NCBI GenBank assembly: GCA_000499405.2 | Contig: HG738139.1 | Location: forward strand, 3,142,976-3,206,975 | Length of the DNA: 64,000 nucleotides | Direction of reading: 5' to 3' | From: Onchocerca volvulus | Lineage: Eukaryota; Nematoda; Chromadorea; Rhabditida; Onchocercidae | In this document: positions 51,101 to 64,000 of the stretch, one piece after another | Layout: each line of letters opens with the position of its first letter | How positions within the stretch are numbered: position 1 is the stretch's first letter | Program-made: the position numbers and the translations under genes | The notes under the pieces: model-generated | The model's database searches: none | Told to the model about the DNA's origin: nothing | What the model saw: the letters and a program-made list of their open reading frames with translations, nothing else

Positions 51101-54100
51101 CAATATATGGAAACTTAAATTTTCAGAAGAGAAATTTTAATTTATGCTTAAAATTTAAATTTCGAAGTTCAAAATTTCAAAATTTCGTATTATGAAACTT
51201 TGAAAATTTCTACAAAAGGCGAAAAATCTGCTAGCAATTCCCAAATAATAAGCAGTCATAAATTATAATTTGAAATCGATAAGATTCATTCTAGATCTTA
51301 TCATTAATGGAGATAACAATACCACTTCCAATCTTACTTGATGCATTTTCGAAATGTGCTTCGCGTATATCACAAATGGAATTAAAACGAAATAATGAAA
51401 ATGGTTTAGAAGAGGAACATATATCTCTTCATGTTTCCATGATTGATATTATATCTCAACAGGTATTTCTTGACAGAAATATCAAATAAATAGCGATACA
51501 TTTACTTGATTAATTAAAAATGAATATCATTAACATGATAAAAATAATCAAATATATAATATAAAATCTGAAAAATGAATATCATTAATCATGATAAAAA
51601 TAATCAAATATATGATAAAATTCGAAAAATGAATATCATTAACATGATACAAATAATCAAATATATGATAAAATCATTTTTCATTACATTAATCATCAGA
51701 TATAATGTTAGTATTCGGTTATTATGATAAATTAAAAATTGGCGCATATATTTTCCCATTTAAAATTATCCAATACTATTAATATTAATACATTTCTTTA
51801 CCTTCTCTTTTATTCAAATTATTACTACTAGAATTAAATGAAATGATTAATTTGAATTATTTAATTCCATTCTATAAATATATCCAATATTTACAGGTAT
51901 CTTTAAATGATCAAGCACAACAAGAATTGAAAACGATAGCTGAACAAATTTTTTCCACATGTGCCATAATATTGCAAAAACCATTCGCGCATTGTAAGCA
52001 TAGTTGTAGAAATCCAGAATTGGACGAATTTCTGGATTGTTTGGCTTGTCAACAATCTGTATTTGTTTATCAAACTGTTGCTCGACTGATGGAACGATTA
52101 TCACCTAAACAAGAACTTCGTATAGTAGTTCATGCTGATGAGGTACAAATCAAATTAATTCCATCTTGAAATTTTACTTGAAAGTATTTTCAAAACTTTT
52201 ATTATCCATTTTCAGCCTATAATTGATTGGAAAACGCAAATTGCCGATATTTCATCCGAAGAATCATCGGATAGTAAATCTGGTTCATCAGTATTGGCAT
52301 CAGTATCGGATACTTTATCATCATCACTTCTTCAAAAGTCAGCAACACCACAAAATTTTGAACTTCATTTTCAGACAGCTACTATCCATGAAACAAACGT
52401 TGAATTTGTTGGCTTGTTGCCTAGTGAAGAGGTTTGTGAAATTGCATAAAATCATTGGGTAACTAATAACTAATAAATTAATAAATTAATTCAAAAATAA
52501 ACTAATAAATTCAAAAATACTAATAACTTAACAAAAAAAAAAAACTAATAAATTCAAAAAATAAAATAACTTTTCTAGACTCATTCATTTTATTTCATAC
52601 TTATTCAACTTGATGATTTTATTCTTCTTGGATTGAGAAAAAAAAAAAAAAAGAAAGAAAGAAAGAAAATCAAATGACATAAATTTCATGTAAAATAACA
52701 GCTGAGAAACTTTAAAATTTTGTTCAAAATCTATTTTTTAATCAGAAATAAAATAATAAATAAAAAAAATAAGTAAAAATTCTTACTACTATTATATCTT
52801 AAGATATATACATATATAGATGAATAGATTAATCAAGAAATAATCATTTATCAATTGATTTCTAGGTAGAAATAGCTGTTGCACATGCGACAACATTGAC
52901 GGAGACAGATGTAGGATGTGAAACTCATGTGATAACATCATCGTTGGTGGAAAATGTTAAAGGATCACCAATGGAAGATATCGTCGAAAAGCAATCAACA
53001 AAATTCTGGAATACTTCAGTGGGACGTTTCCGCTTCGCACTCTCCGATTTGCCATCACAACTTTGCCTCATTCATTCCATTTTGACGGTAACGATTGGAA
53101 GCTAAAGTTTTATTGCTTGGATCAAAAATACTTTTTAGGAAATCGATAAATACAGATGAATCTCATTGATCCAATTTTCTTCCTTCAAATCTTATTCATT
53201 CAGTTTTTTTTTTTTTTGTTCGTTCGAATTTCGTCAATTCAGTTCCCACATTTAAAAAAACTTAATTATTCTTTTCATAAATATAGTTCATCATCGACTT
53301 ACTTACTATAACGTTCGACAATGAGTGTTAGTAATGTTTTCAATTTGCAATTCGCAATTTTGCATTTTAGCGATATTTAAAATACTTATTTATTCTATCT
53401 ATAGTGAAAGTTTTTTCTTCTTTGAAGAAATTGGAGATTGATTGGTTGTGTAGACGAATGGTTGATGATAAGGCTCTGTTATGACATAATTCATTATAGC
53501 AACTATTTTATAATATAATTTATATATAAATATGGAAAATACAGTCGATAGCTTAATTATTTATTTTATGAATAGTAGAAGAATTTATTCCGGAGTTTAT
53601 TTGAACTTTTGAGATTGTTGAAGTTTTTGAAGAACTGAAGAGATAGAAAAAAAGGATGAAGATATAAATTGGTTCAACCGGGTTGAAGCATTACACTGAT
53701 TTGGTTCAGAGAATATCTTATAATAGCCAATAATATCCCTTTTTTTTTAGTGGAAATATTTACAATATTCTAGACATAAACACATGGATGTTGATTATAA
53801 AATCAGAAATTTATATGAGTATACGATTTCTCACCTGTTGAAATTAAGCTAAGAAATGTCAACAAAGATATGAAACCAAAATAGATACGTGAATTAATTT
53901 CCTTTATTTAATCGTCGAAGAGAAAGCTGAAGAATCGAAGACAAAGATGAGAATTAGATATACATCGCAACATTTTATAAATGTATTCATGGGAAAATTT
54001 TATTGCAATACAATATCTTGATTATTTCAATATATTTGCGAAAATTCGGTTTTTTTTTGCGACTAAATCGCTTGCTTGCAGAATCTGGAAATGGAGCAGG

Positions 54101-54831
54101 AAGCAGATGCACATTATTACATGCTTACAACAGTGAAATTTTTATGTCTTCATTGTGAATCGTTGTTAAATGCTCGTCGTGAACATCGAGGATATTTAAT
54201 TTGGGCACAGGAAAATTTGCTCATACCAAAATTATGGACTTTGCTTCGTTCAGATCGTTCACAGGTGCATGAATTAATTGGACTTCTGCTCCTTTCCTAA
54301 TTCCTATCCATCCGATATACTAAAGAAAGAAAGAATTTTTTAGTATTTTAGAAATGCGAAATGAAAAGGTTATTAAATTTGAATGCAAAAAGAAAAAAAA
54401 ATAAGCAAATTATTTCATTTTAAGAATTAAATTTTTTTTTTTTAAATTTCTTTTATACTTTTTTTCAATTTTTCAAGTAAAATGTTTTGATGTAATAATA
54501 AATTTCAGTTAGCTGAATTAGTAATTCCATTAATTATGCATTGTATAACGTTACCAAGTGGTGAAGAAATGTTCTGGAAAGTTGTTAATACACAATTTAC
54601 CGATCAACGATGGGAAGAACGATTTTTAGCTGGTAAAATTAGTAACAAAAAAAATTTCTTTTTTCTATTTTCAAAAAAAAATCTCATAATTTTAAAATTT
54701 TGCTGTGAATTAACGAATGAACGAATGAAAAATTATAGTTTAGTTTAGACAAATCATTTTCCTTTCATCTTTAATAGTATCACGCAGCAAAAATTCTAAT
54801 AATTTTTCTCTTATTATGTGAGCAATTAAAA

Positions 54832-54875
<44 letters not shown>

Positions 54876-57800
54876 AAAACAGAAAGGTCAACTTTATTTG
54901 ATGCATTTTTTGGATGTTATTGATTTTTTTTTTCAAATTTTATAAACTCAATGATTGCTGATAGAATTGATGAATTTAAAAAAAAAGCGATGTTAAATGT
55001 ATTATAGTGGAACGATCAAATTTACTCCTCCACTTAGCAAATGCTTCACCAGTAAACTCAAATAAGGTGATTCAAACGAGCCTAAGTTGCTGTGTTGCAC
55101 ATCTGATTGCATCAGTAGATGATCCAAATGTTGCTGTTGCTCAACAAGCATTGCTATCCATTCAACATATGCCTTCTGCTTCTTTAAAGGTTAAAAAATT
55201 TATGAGTAATTCTGTACTTAATTAATTAATTAATCTAGTTAATAAAAACTCGGTCGATACTTAATGAATATTTTAATGTTGTGGATGCAAAATTAACTAG
55301 ATATAACTTTAGCTATCATCTAAAAGAAACATGATTTTCCAACATTCATATTATTAATTGTTTGTTATAATAACTGACGAATGAATATTATCAGTTTTGT
55401 TATTCGTCATAGTAAATAAATATTTTCTTTACTAATCTTTACTTTCCTTTAGATTTTATTTGGAAAATAAATTTTGGAGAATTTCCTTTAAATTTTTTTT
55501 TAAGCAATCATAGAAAGCAATTTAATGATAACGTTCTGAAATTTTAAAATTAAAAAAAAAATTCTAATTGATTTTAAAATTGAAATTTGTAGTATAAATA
55601 TATACTGAACATATTACAGGTGATGTGTCTTTGTTTGGAATCACAATTTGATAGTTCAATTTTGGATCGAGCATTAATTATCACTCGAATTAAGCAACTT
55701 ACATCAATCCTACCGGATCAGGAAATTCTTACATGGGAATTTTTTATTCAACGATTTGAAGAACTTGCGATTGAAAGTCAACTTCTTTTGAAGAATGGAG
55801 AATCTAATTTTGTTCATGGTTCATTTCTCATTCATTCCTTCTTATATATAATTGGATTGTTTATTCTTTTTTAGCTAGATTATTTGTCATTCTTATGTAG
55901 CTAGGCTATTTGTATTTTTCATATAACCAAGCTAAATTTGCTCTTTTTATCCTTTTTTCTCTAATACTAAGTGGCTTATTTATTAGCCTCATTAATATCA
56001 ATGCAGTAAAGTTGAAAGAAGCTATAAATAAGAAAGGAAATGATGGAGAAAATTCTTTCATAAAGTTAAATCCCACTTAAAAAGGATTTTATTTGAAGTA
56101 TTTCAAATTTTATTTTATCCATAAATTTCGATAGTACACAAATCATCATCGATACTTGCAGATAAAATAGTTCAAATAGGGATCATATTATTTTAATTCT
56201 TATAGTGACTAAATTATTCGTAGAATTATTTATTATTATAAATTTCGTCACTTTTTCAATATTCATTAAATTAAATTATTTTAAAAAAGAAGATGAAAAA
56301 TTAATATTTGGCTGCTGAATTCTTTGTACAATTTTATCGCTTTTAGCATCTTTTGTTTAATTTTTCAATCAAAAAACATATTCAATATGTTTTGAATTGG
56401 AGTAATAAAAATTTGAATTGGAAAAATATAAATTAAATTGAAATTCAGATTTGTCTCATTCGGATCCATTAAGTGAATTGTATCAACGAAAACTAAGTCG
56501 TGCCCGTCAAATCATCGAGAATAGCAACAATGCCCGATCGATCGTTCGAACCTTACAGAATAATTCAATGTGGCATCAACTCAGTACGGCAACATTTCGA
56601 CCGTCATGTATGTTATGCAAATTTTGACGTAAAAGTAATTTACAATCAATTAATTAAACTTTTATTGAGATGAGGAATTTCTTGTTGATTCATTTGACAT
56701 CTGTCGTAAAAATTCAAATGAGATAGTGAATCAACTACAGTATCCCAAGGGTATGTGTCTACAGTGGTATGCATAATTTTACAACAAATATGACTAATTG
56801 CTAATTCCCAGAAATAAATTCAAATAGTTTTACGTAAAAAATTGTTTAATCATTTGGAAAAACTAAATAAATTTTGGAAAGGAATAGAACTTAATATCAT
56901 CGGAATTGAACTTCTAAACTCCGTATTTCACATGATCACTGAAAATACCATACCATTTTTTATCGATTGAAAGAAATGAAAGCAATCAAATACTGTATAT
57001 TCAAAGTTAGAATACAGTAAATTCTTTCAAAAGTTTTTCTGTAATAACATATTTATTGTACATTAATGTACAATGAACTCAATATTGATTTTCCTTCATA
57101 TTAATCATTCTTCCACATCAAATGATTTGCCTATCCTAAATATTTTCCAGAAAGCTTGAAATTATGCTTAGCTTTTAAAATAGGCTTATTTACTTTTTAC
57201 AATATTGGAATAGGCCGGAAACTTTTCGAAAATATCATAATTATTCTTATCTATTTATGCTAATTTCCTATTGGAGTGTGATATTTGAAATATATTATAG
57301 AAGTCATGTCATATTCAAATTACCGTATTTATGGAGAATAAATGATTATCGTATATTTGAGGCAGGATTAAAAATAAATAATAACTAACTAATATCGTAA
57401 TTAATAAGCTAAAGGGAAAATTGTTGCTGAAATGAAATACGGTGAAGTCAAAAGACGTACAAATGCGGTAAACAGTGGTAAAAAGAAGATTCGTCATTTG
57501 GTTACCATCATTAAAGTTCTCACTGCTTGGAAAATAACCAAGCATTTGCAATCATTTACAAATGTCGTCTCATCTTTGGCTCGATCCATGAATAGTATGT
57601 ACTCAATGAATACGGTATCACCATCATATCCCTGATTTACTACTGTACCCGCGAATGATGCACCGTACCCATCTATTGCACCAATTTTATCCTCCAATTT
57701 CAATCTTTCATTAGAATTTAATGGAAAAAAATTAGACAAGAAAAAAACCACTGCAATTTCATTACCATAATATCATTTATATTAATTAATAGTTTATTAC

Positions 57801-60800
57801 CCGTTTTATCCAAAAATAATAATTCACGACAATTCATTCTATCGGAATGTTGTTATTCGATTATTGTGTCGTTATTTTTATTGTATAGTTTCATAAGTGT
57901 AAAATAATTTAGTTAGTTGAAAAAAATCAGAATTCATCCAATACTGGCGGGAAAATTATCGATCTTTGAAGGTCTTACTGATTTTTTGGTAATCTTTGAA
58001 GGTCTTACTGATTTTTTCGATTAATCGTATCTTGAATTTAAACTTTTTATAACTGTTTAATATCAAACTTTCATTTAGCATTTTTCCGTTCCATTAGCAT
58101 GTTTCCTCAACTATTTAGAAATTATCCATTTAATTATTCCTTTGTATACATTTTTCCCTATAGTTCTGATAGCAATTATTATTTGTTTCAATATTTTTCT
58201 TTTCAGCGGTCGAGACGAAAGAATCGATGCATAGTTCAATATATAGTAATAGCGGTAGGTTATCTTGAGAAATATTTTTTTTAAATATTTAAAACAAATT
58301 ATATATTAAATTTTGATTAGTTTTCAATTATGTTCTTAAATTTTAACATACACTAATAATTTCGTCATATTTTATAATCTTGTCAAACCATTTTAGTACT
58401 TTCTTCTACAGCTTGTGAATCGATGTCAGAAAGCTGACATACTGAAGAAAATTGTTATTTAAAAATATGAACTGTCAAAAATTTGAACAGTTTAATTTTC
58501 AACGAATAATGAAACAGTTTTATTCTCTGATAAGTGTGATATTAATTTCAGGAACTTTTGGACGTTTACGAGAATTTACGGATGAAGAGAGTAATATGTG
58601 CTTATTAATGAATCGAGTGGTTGATATCGATAATCCAGAACGATATATCGTCTACCTGATAGTTTCATTATTCGTATCATTCCTTTGTAAAAGCAAAAAA
58701 AGTTGTGATGAAAAAGCAACTGCTAAGAAGCAAAGTTTACTTTTTCGGCATTTCAATGCTCTCATTGGTTACAGTAGTACCGAGAAGTGCTTTACAGTAT
58801 CACCAAAGATATTACGGTAATTTTAATACTTCTTTTTGGTTTGTTCAATATTTACATTTAATTTTTCTAAATTACTCCAAAAGTTCACAAATTATGGCTA
58901 AAACATTCGCTTGTTATACAAAAAATGAGTACAAATAAGTTGAAATAAATTCGTTAATTGAATCAATTGTGGGGAAAAATTCCTGTTCGACTCGTAATTT
59001 GGATTGTAGATTGATTAGATTGGAAATTGCTTTTTGCTATTATGATTCTGTTAGGTTTAGCAATAAACTTTCTTGGGTAATACGATATTCATAAAAAATA
59101 TCGCATTTATACAATAGTAAAGAATAAATGAACAATAATAAATGAAAATGAACGTGAAAATAAGTGGAAATACACGGTAAAGGAAAATAAATGAAAATAT
59201 ACGGATACTAACAGTGGTTTCCTGCTGAACTGTCGCTTGTGCTATCGTTGAAATCGTTTTGATATTGGATTGGAACTGATTTGTCGCTGATACTGATGTT
59301 CAAAAAAAAAAAAAAAAACTGCTGTTAAAGAAACTGCTCCCGTTGATTATACCGGCGGTTGACGATATTAATGTTTGAAAGATTGCTCGCGTTGTAGACA
59401 CTACTATTCGCAATGAAATCGCTGCTGTTGCTGATGCTAAGCGACACTGATCTTACCACCCCGAAAGCTCTCTTTTTATATGAATCATCTTTGGTATTGC
59501 TAGTGACGAAATATTACGATATATTAGTCATATAAAAGATTGAATATTAGGACTAAGGACAAGGTCGACAATTCTCATAAATCTCATTTCTCGTAACGTT
59601 CCTTGCAGTCGACATCGCAACATTTCACACGATACATATAAACTCCAACAGCGAACTGGAAGATGTGAGAAAAAAGGCTTTTGTGTCCAGTTGTAGATAT
59701 ATGATTCATTTGCTTGAGAAATATTACAAATTTCTCCCCTACAAATTCCTTCGATAATTTCTTTTTTTTAATATTATAAATATTTCGATTTTACCGTACA
59801 TCAATTAATATTACAATCAAGTAAGGGAGAAATACTTTTATATTTATGCCAAAAAAAAATGATAAATATTTCAGCAAATCAGCAGTCTCTAATAGCTTTT
59901 TAAGTGGTCTGCCGGAAATTTTGGATTCCAGTTTGGTAATCTCAAACCAGGTAAAATTACTAGTCAATCTAAACAATAACGTTTTTTGTCTTTTTTTCTG
60001 AATAATATCAAGTATTCAAATACTTGATAGTAATAGTATTCAAATACTTAATATTCAAATGCTAACTCAATAAAATGTCTTTTTTAATAGTAATATGAAT
60101 TATAAAAGTATTATTTGATCTAAAAACATTCAATAAAATATTTTTTCTAATATTTGTGTAAAAATTATGATATTTGTTGAAGCCAATAATACTTGATTGG
60201 AACATAGCATAAATGCCATATTATCATTCTGTCACTATGGGACAGCGTTATCTTTTATCTCTATCAATCGTTGTGCAAGGATTATTTTATTCGGAACTCA
60301 TTAATTGTCTTGGCTTAATCTAAAAAAAAAAAAATTAAATTTTCACAAAAATTGTTTATTCAAAAAGAAAATTGAATAAATATGTCACAGATTATGATGC
60401 TTGGCGTACAACTTCTACTTCATTTGCCATCTCCTCAGAAATTGGCCAGTGATCAACAGCCTGTCGAATATCCACTGATGTTGTTGGACATTAACGCTCG
60501 GCATTTTTGGCTGAATTCAGTTATTCTTATCCTTTATAAGGTTGCTGAAATTTTAACAACTATCGAAATTAACTATAATTTGCTTAAACACGTTATAATT
60601 TTTTGGAAAAGATGCTAAAATGCGAAATTTTTTCACGTAATTTCTTTTTTTCAAGTTATCCACGTAAAAAATGAAAAAAAAAGCAAATTTTAAAATTAAG
60701 AAAAAAAACTTCAAGTTTTATCAATCAGAGAATATTGAATCTGGCAAATAGAAAATTTTACTTTTTTCGCCTTCGTTCATTATTTAATTCTGAATTAATT

Positions 60801-63708
60801 GATTATTATTGTTATTTTAAGCTTTCAATTTAATTTAATTCATTTTATACTTTTTCAAAGTTTATCTTCTCTTGATTCAAAATTATTTTATTTGTTGCTG
60901 AGATTCGATAAAATGAGCGATTATTTTGATATGATATATCAGAAAATGATATAAATAATGTGATATATTTATAGTATCGATACGATGCACCACCTTTTAG
61001 CGAATATTTGCTAAAGCTTATTTCAATAATTATTTGTACTCTTGAAGCTGAGGTAATCTATTTAGATGCTATATTTTTAAAATGCTATTTCTTTTGAATT
61101 ATTGTTTTTTGATAAAAATTAAAATTCTCGGATGATTTTTTTTTCCTAATTTTAGAAGGAAATTTTTTGTTGGTGTCATTTTTTTTTTTCGATATTTTCA
61201 ATAATTTCAATTTTACTAAAATATCTTAAGGTTCATATTTGTAATATGAAATCACCACCGGTAAGGATCGAAGTAGATCCATTATCAAGTTCGGATGATG
61301 AAGACTTGGAAAGTGATAGTGGTATTGATAAGTTACATCGACCGGAAACACTTCCTATTTTATCTTCACAAGTCCTTACTGCTGATGTAAGTTATTGATA
61401 AATTCATAACGACATGAAAACAATTTAAGTAGTATGTTCCGAATGAAAGGAAATGGATAATACCTTGGGTTATTTACGATGCAAAATTCAAGAGTTCTTT
61501 TGCAAAAAAAATTAAAATACTGATTTTAATCGTAAAATTTTTGAGAATTAGGTGTTTGATTCATTATATTTATTGGTTTTTTTTCTTACTATGGATAGTG
61601 TTTTAATCATTTTGAGATTAAAATTATTTATTGCAAATTTTGTTTCTATTAAATGATATTTATGAATTATTACTGGATTCATATATTTGATAATTAAAGT
61701 ACAAAATGTCTTCAAATTTAACTATTTTCATGATTAATTTTACCGTTTCATTTCACTTAACTTTCAATTAAACTTGAATGAGATTGAAAAATGGAATAAC
61801 AATTTGAAGCTAATTATGAATTATAAAAAAAAAAAAAAAAATATTTGTTTTTCAGTTAAGTGAAGGAAAATTAGAAGCAATTGAAGAAGAAGGTACTGAT
61901 GATGATAAAAAGCAAATCGGTCGAACAAAGCATCGTTTCCGGAAAGGTTTCTTTTCATAATAATTTCTAGATTAATATTAATTAGTTTAAGATTTATTTA
62001 ACATAAGTAATTTTTATCATGAAAAAAATGTTAGAAATTTACCGCCAAAAATTGTTTAATTTTTACGAAAAAATTATATCACAAAAAACTGATATAAGTA
62101 TAATTGAAATTAATTTATAATTACAGCAACAAACAATGTAATTATGGATAGACGTACTTATCGATGTGGTTATTGTAATGAATTATTGGGAAATTTTGAC
62201 GAAGAAACTTTATCATTGTGTATGATTGCTTTAGAAACGTTTGTTCATCGAGAACCTGCGATGGCAGCTCCATTACTCTTTCGTATTATCAATACTGTTA
62301 CCAGGTTGATTGATAAATGATTAGAGTAAAAGAAGGAATAGGAAAATATTGGAACAGTACTAATAGCTATCTTTCATATTATCAGTATATCATCAAGTTG
62401 ATTGATAAATGATTAGAGTAAAAAAACGAATAGAAAAAAACTCGAACAGTTTGGAAAATTTTTATAAAAAAATAATAAGAATTTTTAATATTTAGATTGA
62501 TCGAAAGACCATTATATCCATGGCATGATACATTGATGTTTGTTGCCGGAAATTGTCGTAGTGTTGCAAAGCAATTACTCCGTGTTCTATTACATCAAGT
62601 TTTTATTTTATAGTATTTAGAAATTTTTATATTTTCTTTCTTTTTTAAAAAGTTTCCTGTTTTTTTTTTCTTTCTCTCTGAATTTTTCATCAATAGTTAG
62701 ACTATATTGTATAAGAAACATGTAACAGTTTTGATGATATATACGAAAATTTTCAGCTATCATCAAGCGGAATATTTTTACAACTATTTGATACAAATAT
62801 TGAACGAGTTAATCAATTCTGGTCTACAATATCATTTGCTTTAGCTGATTTTTCAGAATTGAATTCAGTTTCTGTTATTCAATACTTGCTTGAAGTCAGA
62901 TTTTTTTTTTTTAATTTTTAATAATGATTCTTTATTAATTTTAAAAATTTGAATCAAAAAGTGAAAGATTTTTAGAACGAATAGATCATATGAATGATAT
63001 AATATGATATTAGAAAATAATACTAATTATAATAAAAGGAACAAAGTTTAAAAGTTATTTATTTTTAGGATGTCGTGGAAGATTGGCCTAATCGATTATC
63101 TCGAATTTTATTTAATTTGTCAACCTATATCGAACATGTATCACCTGATGCATATATCTCGAATTGGAGTGTTGTTGCTAACTTACTTGATTCATTTTTC
63201 CGCCAATATTTTTCTAAAGTTTGCATTTTTATTTTTTTTGTCCAAAAATTTCTTATCTTAGACAATTAATGATAATTAAGTTTCTTCCCATCTTACTTAG
63301 ACTTTGGATGTAAATTTTTAGTATTTCAGTACTACGTAATCACTATCCTTTTTATTTATTGATAATAAGATAAATAATTTGATTATTTTTTATAGAAATA
63401 TTCTATCCTTCTGACATTAAAAAAAAATTAATCGAAATTTTGACCATTGCATTTTAATCTTTTCGATTTAAACTTTCATAACAGACGTAATCGATCATCT
63501 TAATATTGTTAATAAATTCTCGAAAGAAATTCTTTAATTGATATTTTCACAAATTTTTTTCTACCGAAATTGATTTAAAAATTTGTTTTAAAATTTGAAA
63601 TTGTAGATCCAATCACAGACTGACAGAAATCCGATTCGTACTGAATTAAAAAGTTGTATCGGTATAATGGTAGCTGTTCTACGAGTACACAATTTTTCCA
63701 CATTTAAG
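38612..63708 (+). CDS. unc-79: UNC-79, NALCN channel-complex subunit, 5' and middle part
   Basis: Thirty-five phase-consistent exons give 1705 codons and run off the window. Exon starts: 38612, 42431, 42818, 45081, 45652, 46033, 46427, 47439, 47858, 48464, 49119, 50206, 50616, 50953, 51295, 51897, 52216, 52866, 54082, 54509, 55008, 55620, 56449, 58207, 58552, 59875, 60391, 60975, 61231, 61856, 62127, 62496, 62757, 63069, 63607 (last exon ends 63708). It matches UNC79 along its length: SAKIRTLSEFHSRI at the N-terminus, LLFHYWP, the Cys-rich block (CIPCQNINC, CKKCAQM, LCQECF), LSHFGIWLLT, GGVWDKL, LTWEFFIQRFEELAIESQL, an acidic linker, and CGYCNELL with LETFVHREPAMAAPLL. UNC-79 is a large cytoplasmic protein that, with UNC-80, stabilises the NALCN sodium-leak channel in neurons and sets locomotion and anaesthetic response. 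The first exon and its 3.7-kb intron are the least certain part. Confidence 0.95.
39043..39159. repeat. TTA trinucleotide microsatellite in unc-79 intron 1
   Basis: About 39 nearly uninterrupted TTA units. They produce a poly-leucine open frame that is an artefact. Confidence 0.97.
42643..42713. repeat. Duplicated segment with two TTTCCCGCCAAA sites
   Basis: A segment of about 27 bases, T-run followed by CCCGCCAAAT, occurs twice 44 bases apart in unc-79 intron 2 (sites at 42657-42668 and 42701-42712). The core matches the E2F-type consensus TTTSSCGC; function is unproven. Confidence 0.7.
46750..47438 (+). repeat. Tandem degenerate ~100-bp repeats filling an unc-79 intron
   Basis: Six to seven diverged units each contain GAAATTTATTRAAATAATC, then CTATAAAATTTNTATCAAAT followed by CTTAYNGCA. 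The final unit ends with the real 3' splice site TCTTATCGCAG at 47438; the earlier units carry near copies such as TTTTACTGCAA, TTTTACCACAT and CTTATTGCATAG. Confidence 0.8.
51516..51676. repeat. ~54-bp tandem repeat, three copies, in unc-79 intron
   Basis: Three units begin AAAAATGAATATCATTAA at 51516, 51571 and 51625 and continue CATGATAMAAATAATCAAAT. The units differ by a few bases and small length changes. Confidence 0.9.
54833..54873. repeat. Poly(A) run of 41 bases in unc-79 intron
   Basis: Uninterrupted A run between the exons at 54509-54632 and 55008-55189. There is no target-site duplication or upstream gene copy to make it a retroposon tail. Confidence 0.95.
57390..57760 (-). other. 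Unexplained coding-like island in an unc-79 intron
   Basis: This part of the intron between 56607 and 58207 is less AT-rich than its surroundings and open for 85 codons on the minus strand (57751-57494; contains KLEDKIGAIDGYGASFAGT, GYDGDTVFIEYILF). A 67-codon plus-strand frame overlaps it. I do not recognise either product. No splice partners are found, so it may be a gene or element relic. Confidence 0.4.
57962..58020. repeat. 30-bp tandem pair in unc-79 intron
   Basis: ATCTTTGAAGGTCTTACTGA with the following T-rich tail is repeated once, at 57962 and 57992, almost without change. Confidence 0.95.
59205..59660. other. Unexplained GC-richer island in an unc-79 intron
   Basis: The intron between 58816 and 59875 has a 450-base island of much more balanced composition, with several GCTGTTGCTGAT-like words, a TTTTTATATGAA box and TCGTAACGTTCCTTGCAG. 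It looks like a foreign insert such as an LTR piece, but no element family is identified. Confidence 0.4.
62282..62424 (+). repeat. 92-bp duplication across an unc-79 5' splice site
   Basis: The end of the exon 62127-62304 plus its donor and intron start (TATTATCAATACTGTTACCAG, then GTTGATTGATAAATGATTAG) is repeated about 92 bases downstream at 62375-62424 as TATTATCAGTATATCATCAA and then the same intron-start sequence. Confidence 0.85.
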
Positions 63709-64000
63709 GTTCAAATTTGTTATTTCTTTCAATATTATAATATTAGCAATTAGAAAAAGTTTATTTTTAATGAATCAATTCAAAAAAATTAAAGTTAGAG
63801 AAAAAATTAAGGGGACTAAATTATAGAACAAGGATATGAAAATCAAGGGTATAATTCAGTATTTTTAATGCATTAATTAAGGAAATTAGAATTATAGAAA
63901 TTGAGTTAAGTGATAAGAGACTGAAGTAACGCAAGTTACTTTCAGTAATTCATTTTTAATGAATTAATTAAGGAAATTAAAAATTACAGAAGTTGAATTA

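Noticed and set aside
54833..54873. Poly(A) run as tail of a processed retroposon
   Set aside because: No gene-derived sequence upstream and no target-site duplication; more likely a simple homopolymer.
1..64000. tRNA, rRNA genes and CRISPR arrays
   Set aside because: None recognised by eye; a covariance-model scan would be needed to exclude small RNA genes.

Overview
The window is nuclear DNA of a nematode, most likely a spirurid or filarial species (clade III). The DNA is very AT-rich. Genes are split into many small exons with GT...TTTCAG-type introns, and several start codons sit a few bases downstream of an isolated TTTCAG-like acceptor, as expected for spliced-leader trans-splicing. 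The protein content is animal and nematode-like: an ShKT-tailed tyrosinase and UNC-79. A relic of a bacterial putA gene would fit the Wolbachia association of filarial worms. The species call is inference; the exon models were built by hand and checked for reading phase at every junction.

Layout. 1-915 (+): 3' part of ubiquitin/ribosomal protein S27a. 2628-8610 (-): 11-exon secreted tyrosinase with two ShKT domains. 8.6-17.8 kb: gene-poor AT-rich DNA with a 37-bp satellite and microsatellites. 17787-19936 (-): PP6-like phosphatase catalytic subunit. 21393-23632 (-): mitochondrial GrpE. 24.5-25.6 kb: an accessory patch with a decayed Pao/BEL retrotransposon piece and the putA-like fragment. 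26218-31995 (+): a compact, operon-like run of mitochondrial ribosomal protein L16, PGAP2 and a LYAR-type zinc-finger protein. 33175-35999 (+): a two-exon gene of unknown function. 38612 to beyond the window end (+): a very large unc-79 gene, 35 exons and 1705 codons seen here, coding for a subunit of the NALCN sodium-leak channel complex.

How the parts relate. Most genes are housekeeping (translation, mitochondrial protein import, GPI-anchor remodelling, phosphatase signalling), set around a neuronal channel-complex gene and a cuticle/pigment-type oxidase. From memory, the C. elegans counterparts (ubl-1, a tyr gene, pph-6 and GrpE on clone C34C12, mrpl-16 and PGAP2 on T04A8, unc-79) are all on chromosome III, so the window may be an ancestral chromosome-III block. 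A recurring oddity is local duplication that copies splice-site-containing DNA (mrpl-16, the LYAR-type gene, and two introns of unc-79).
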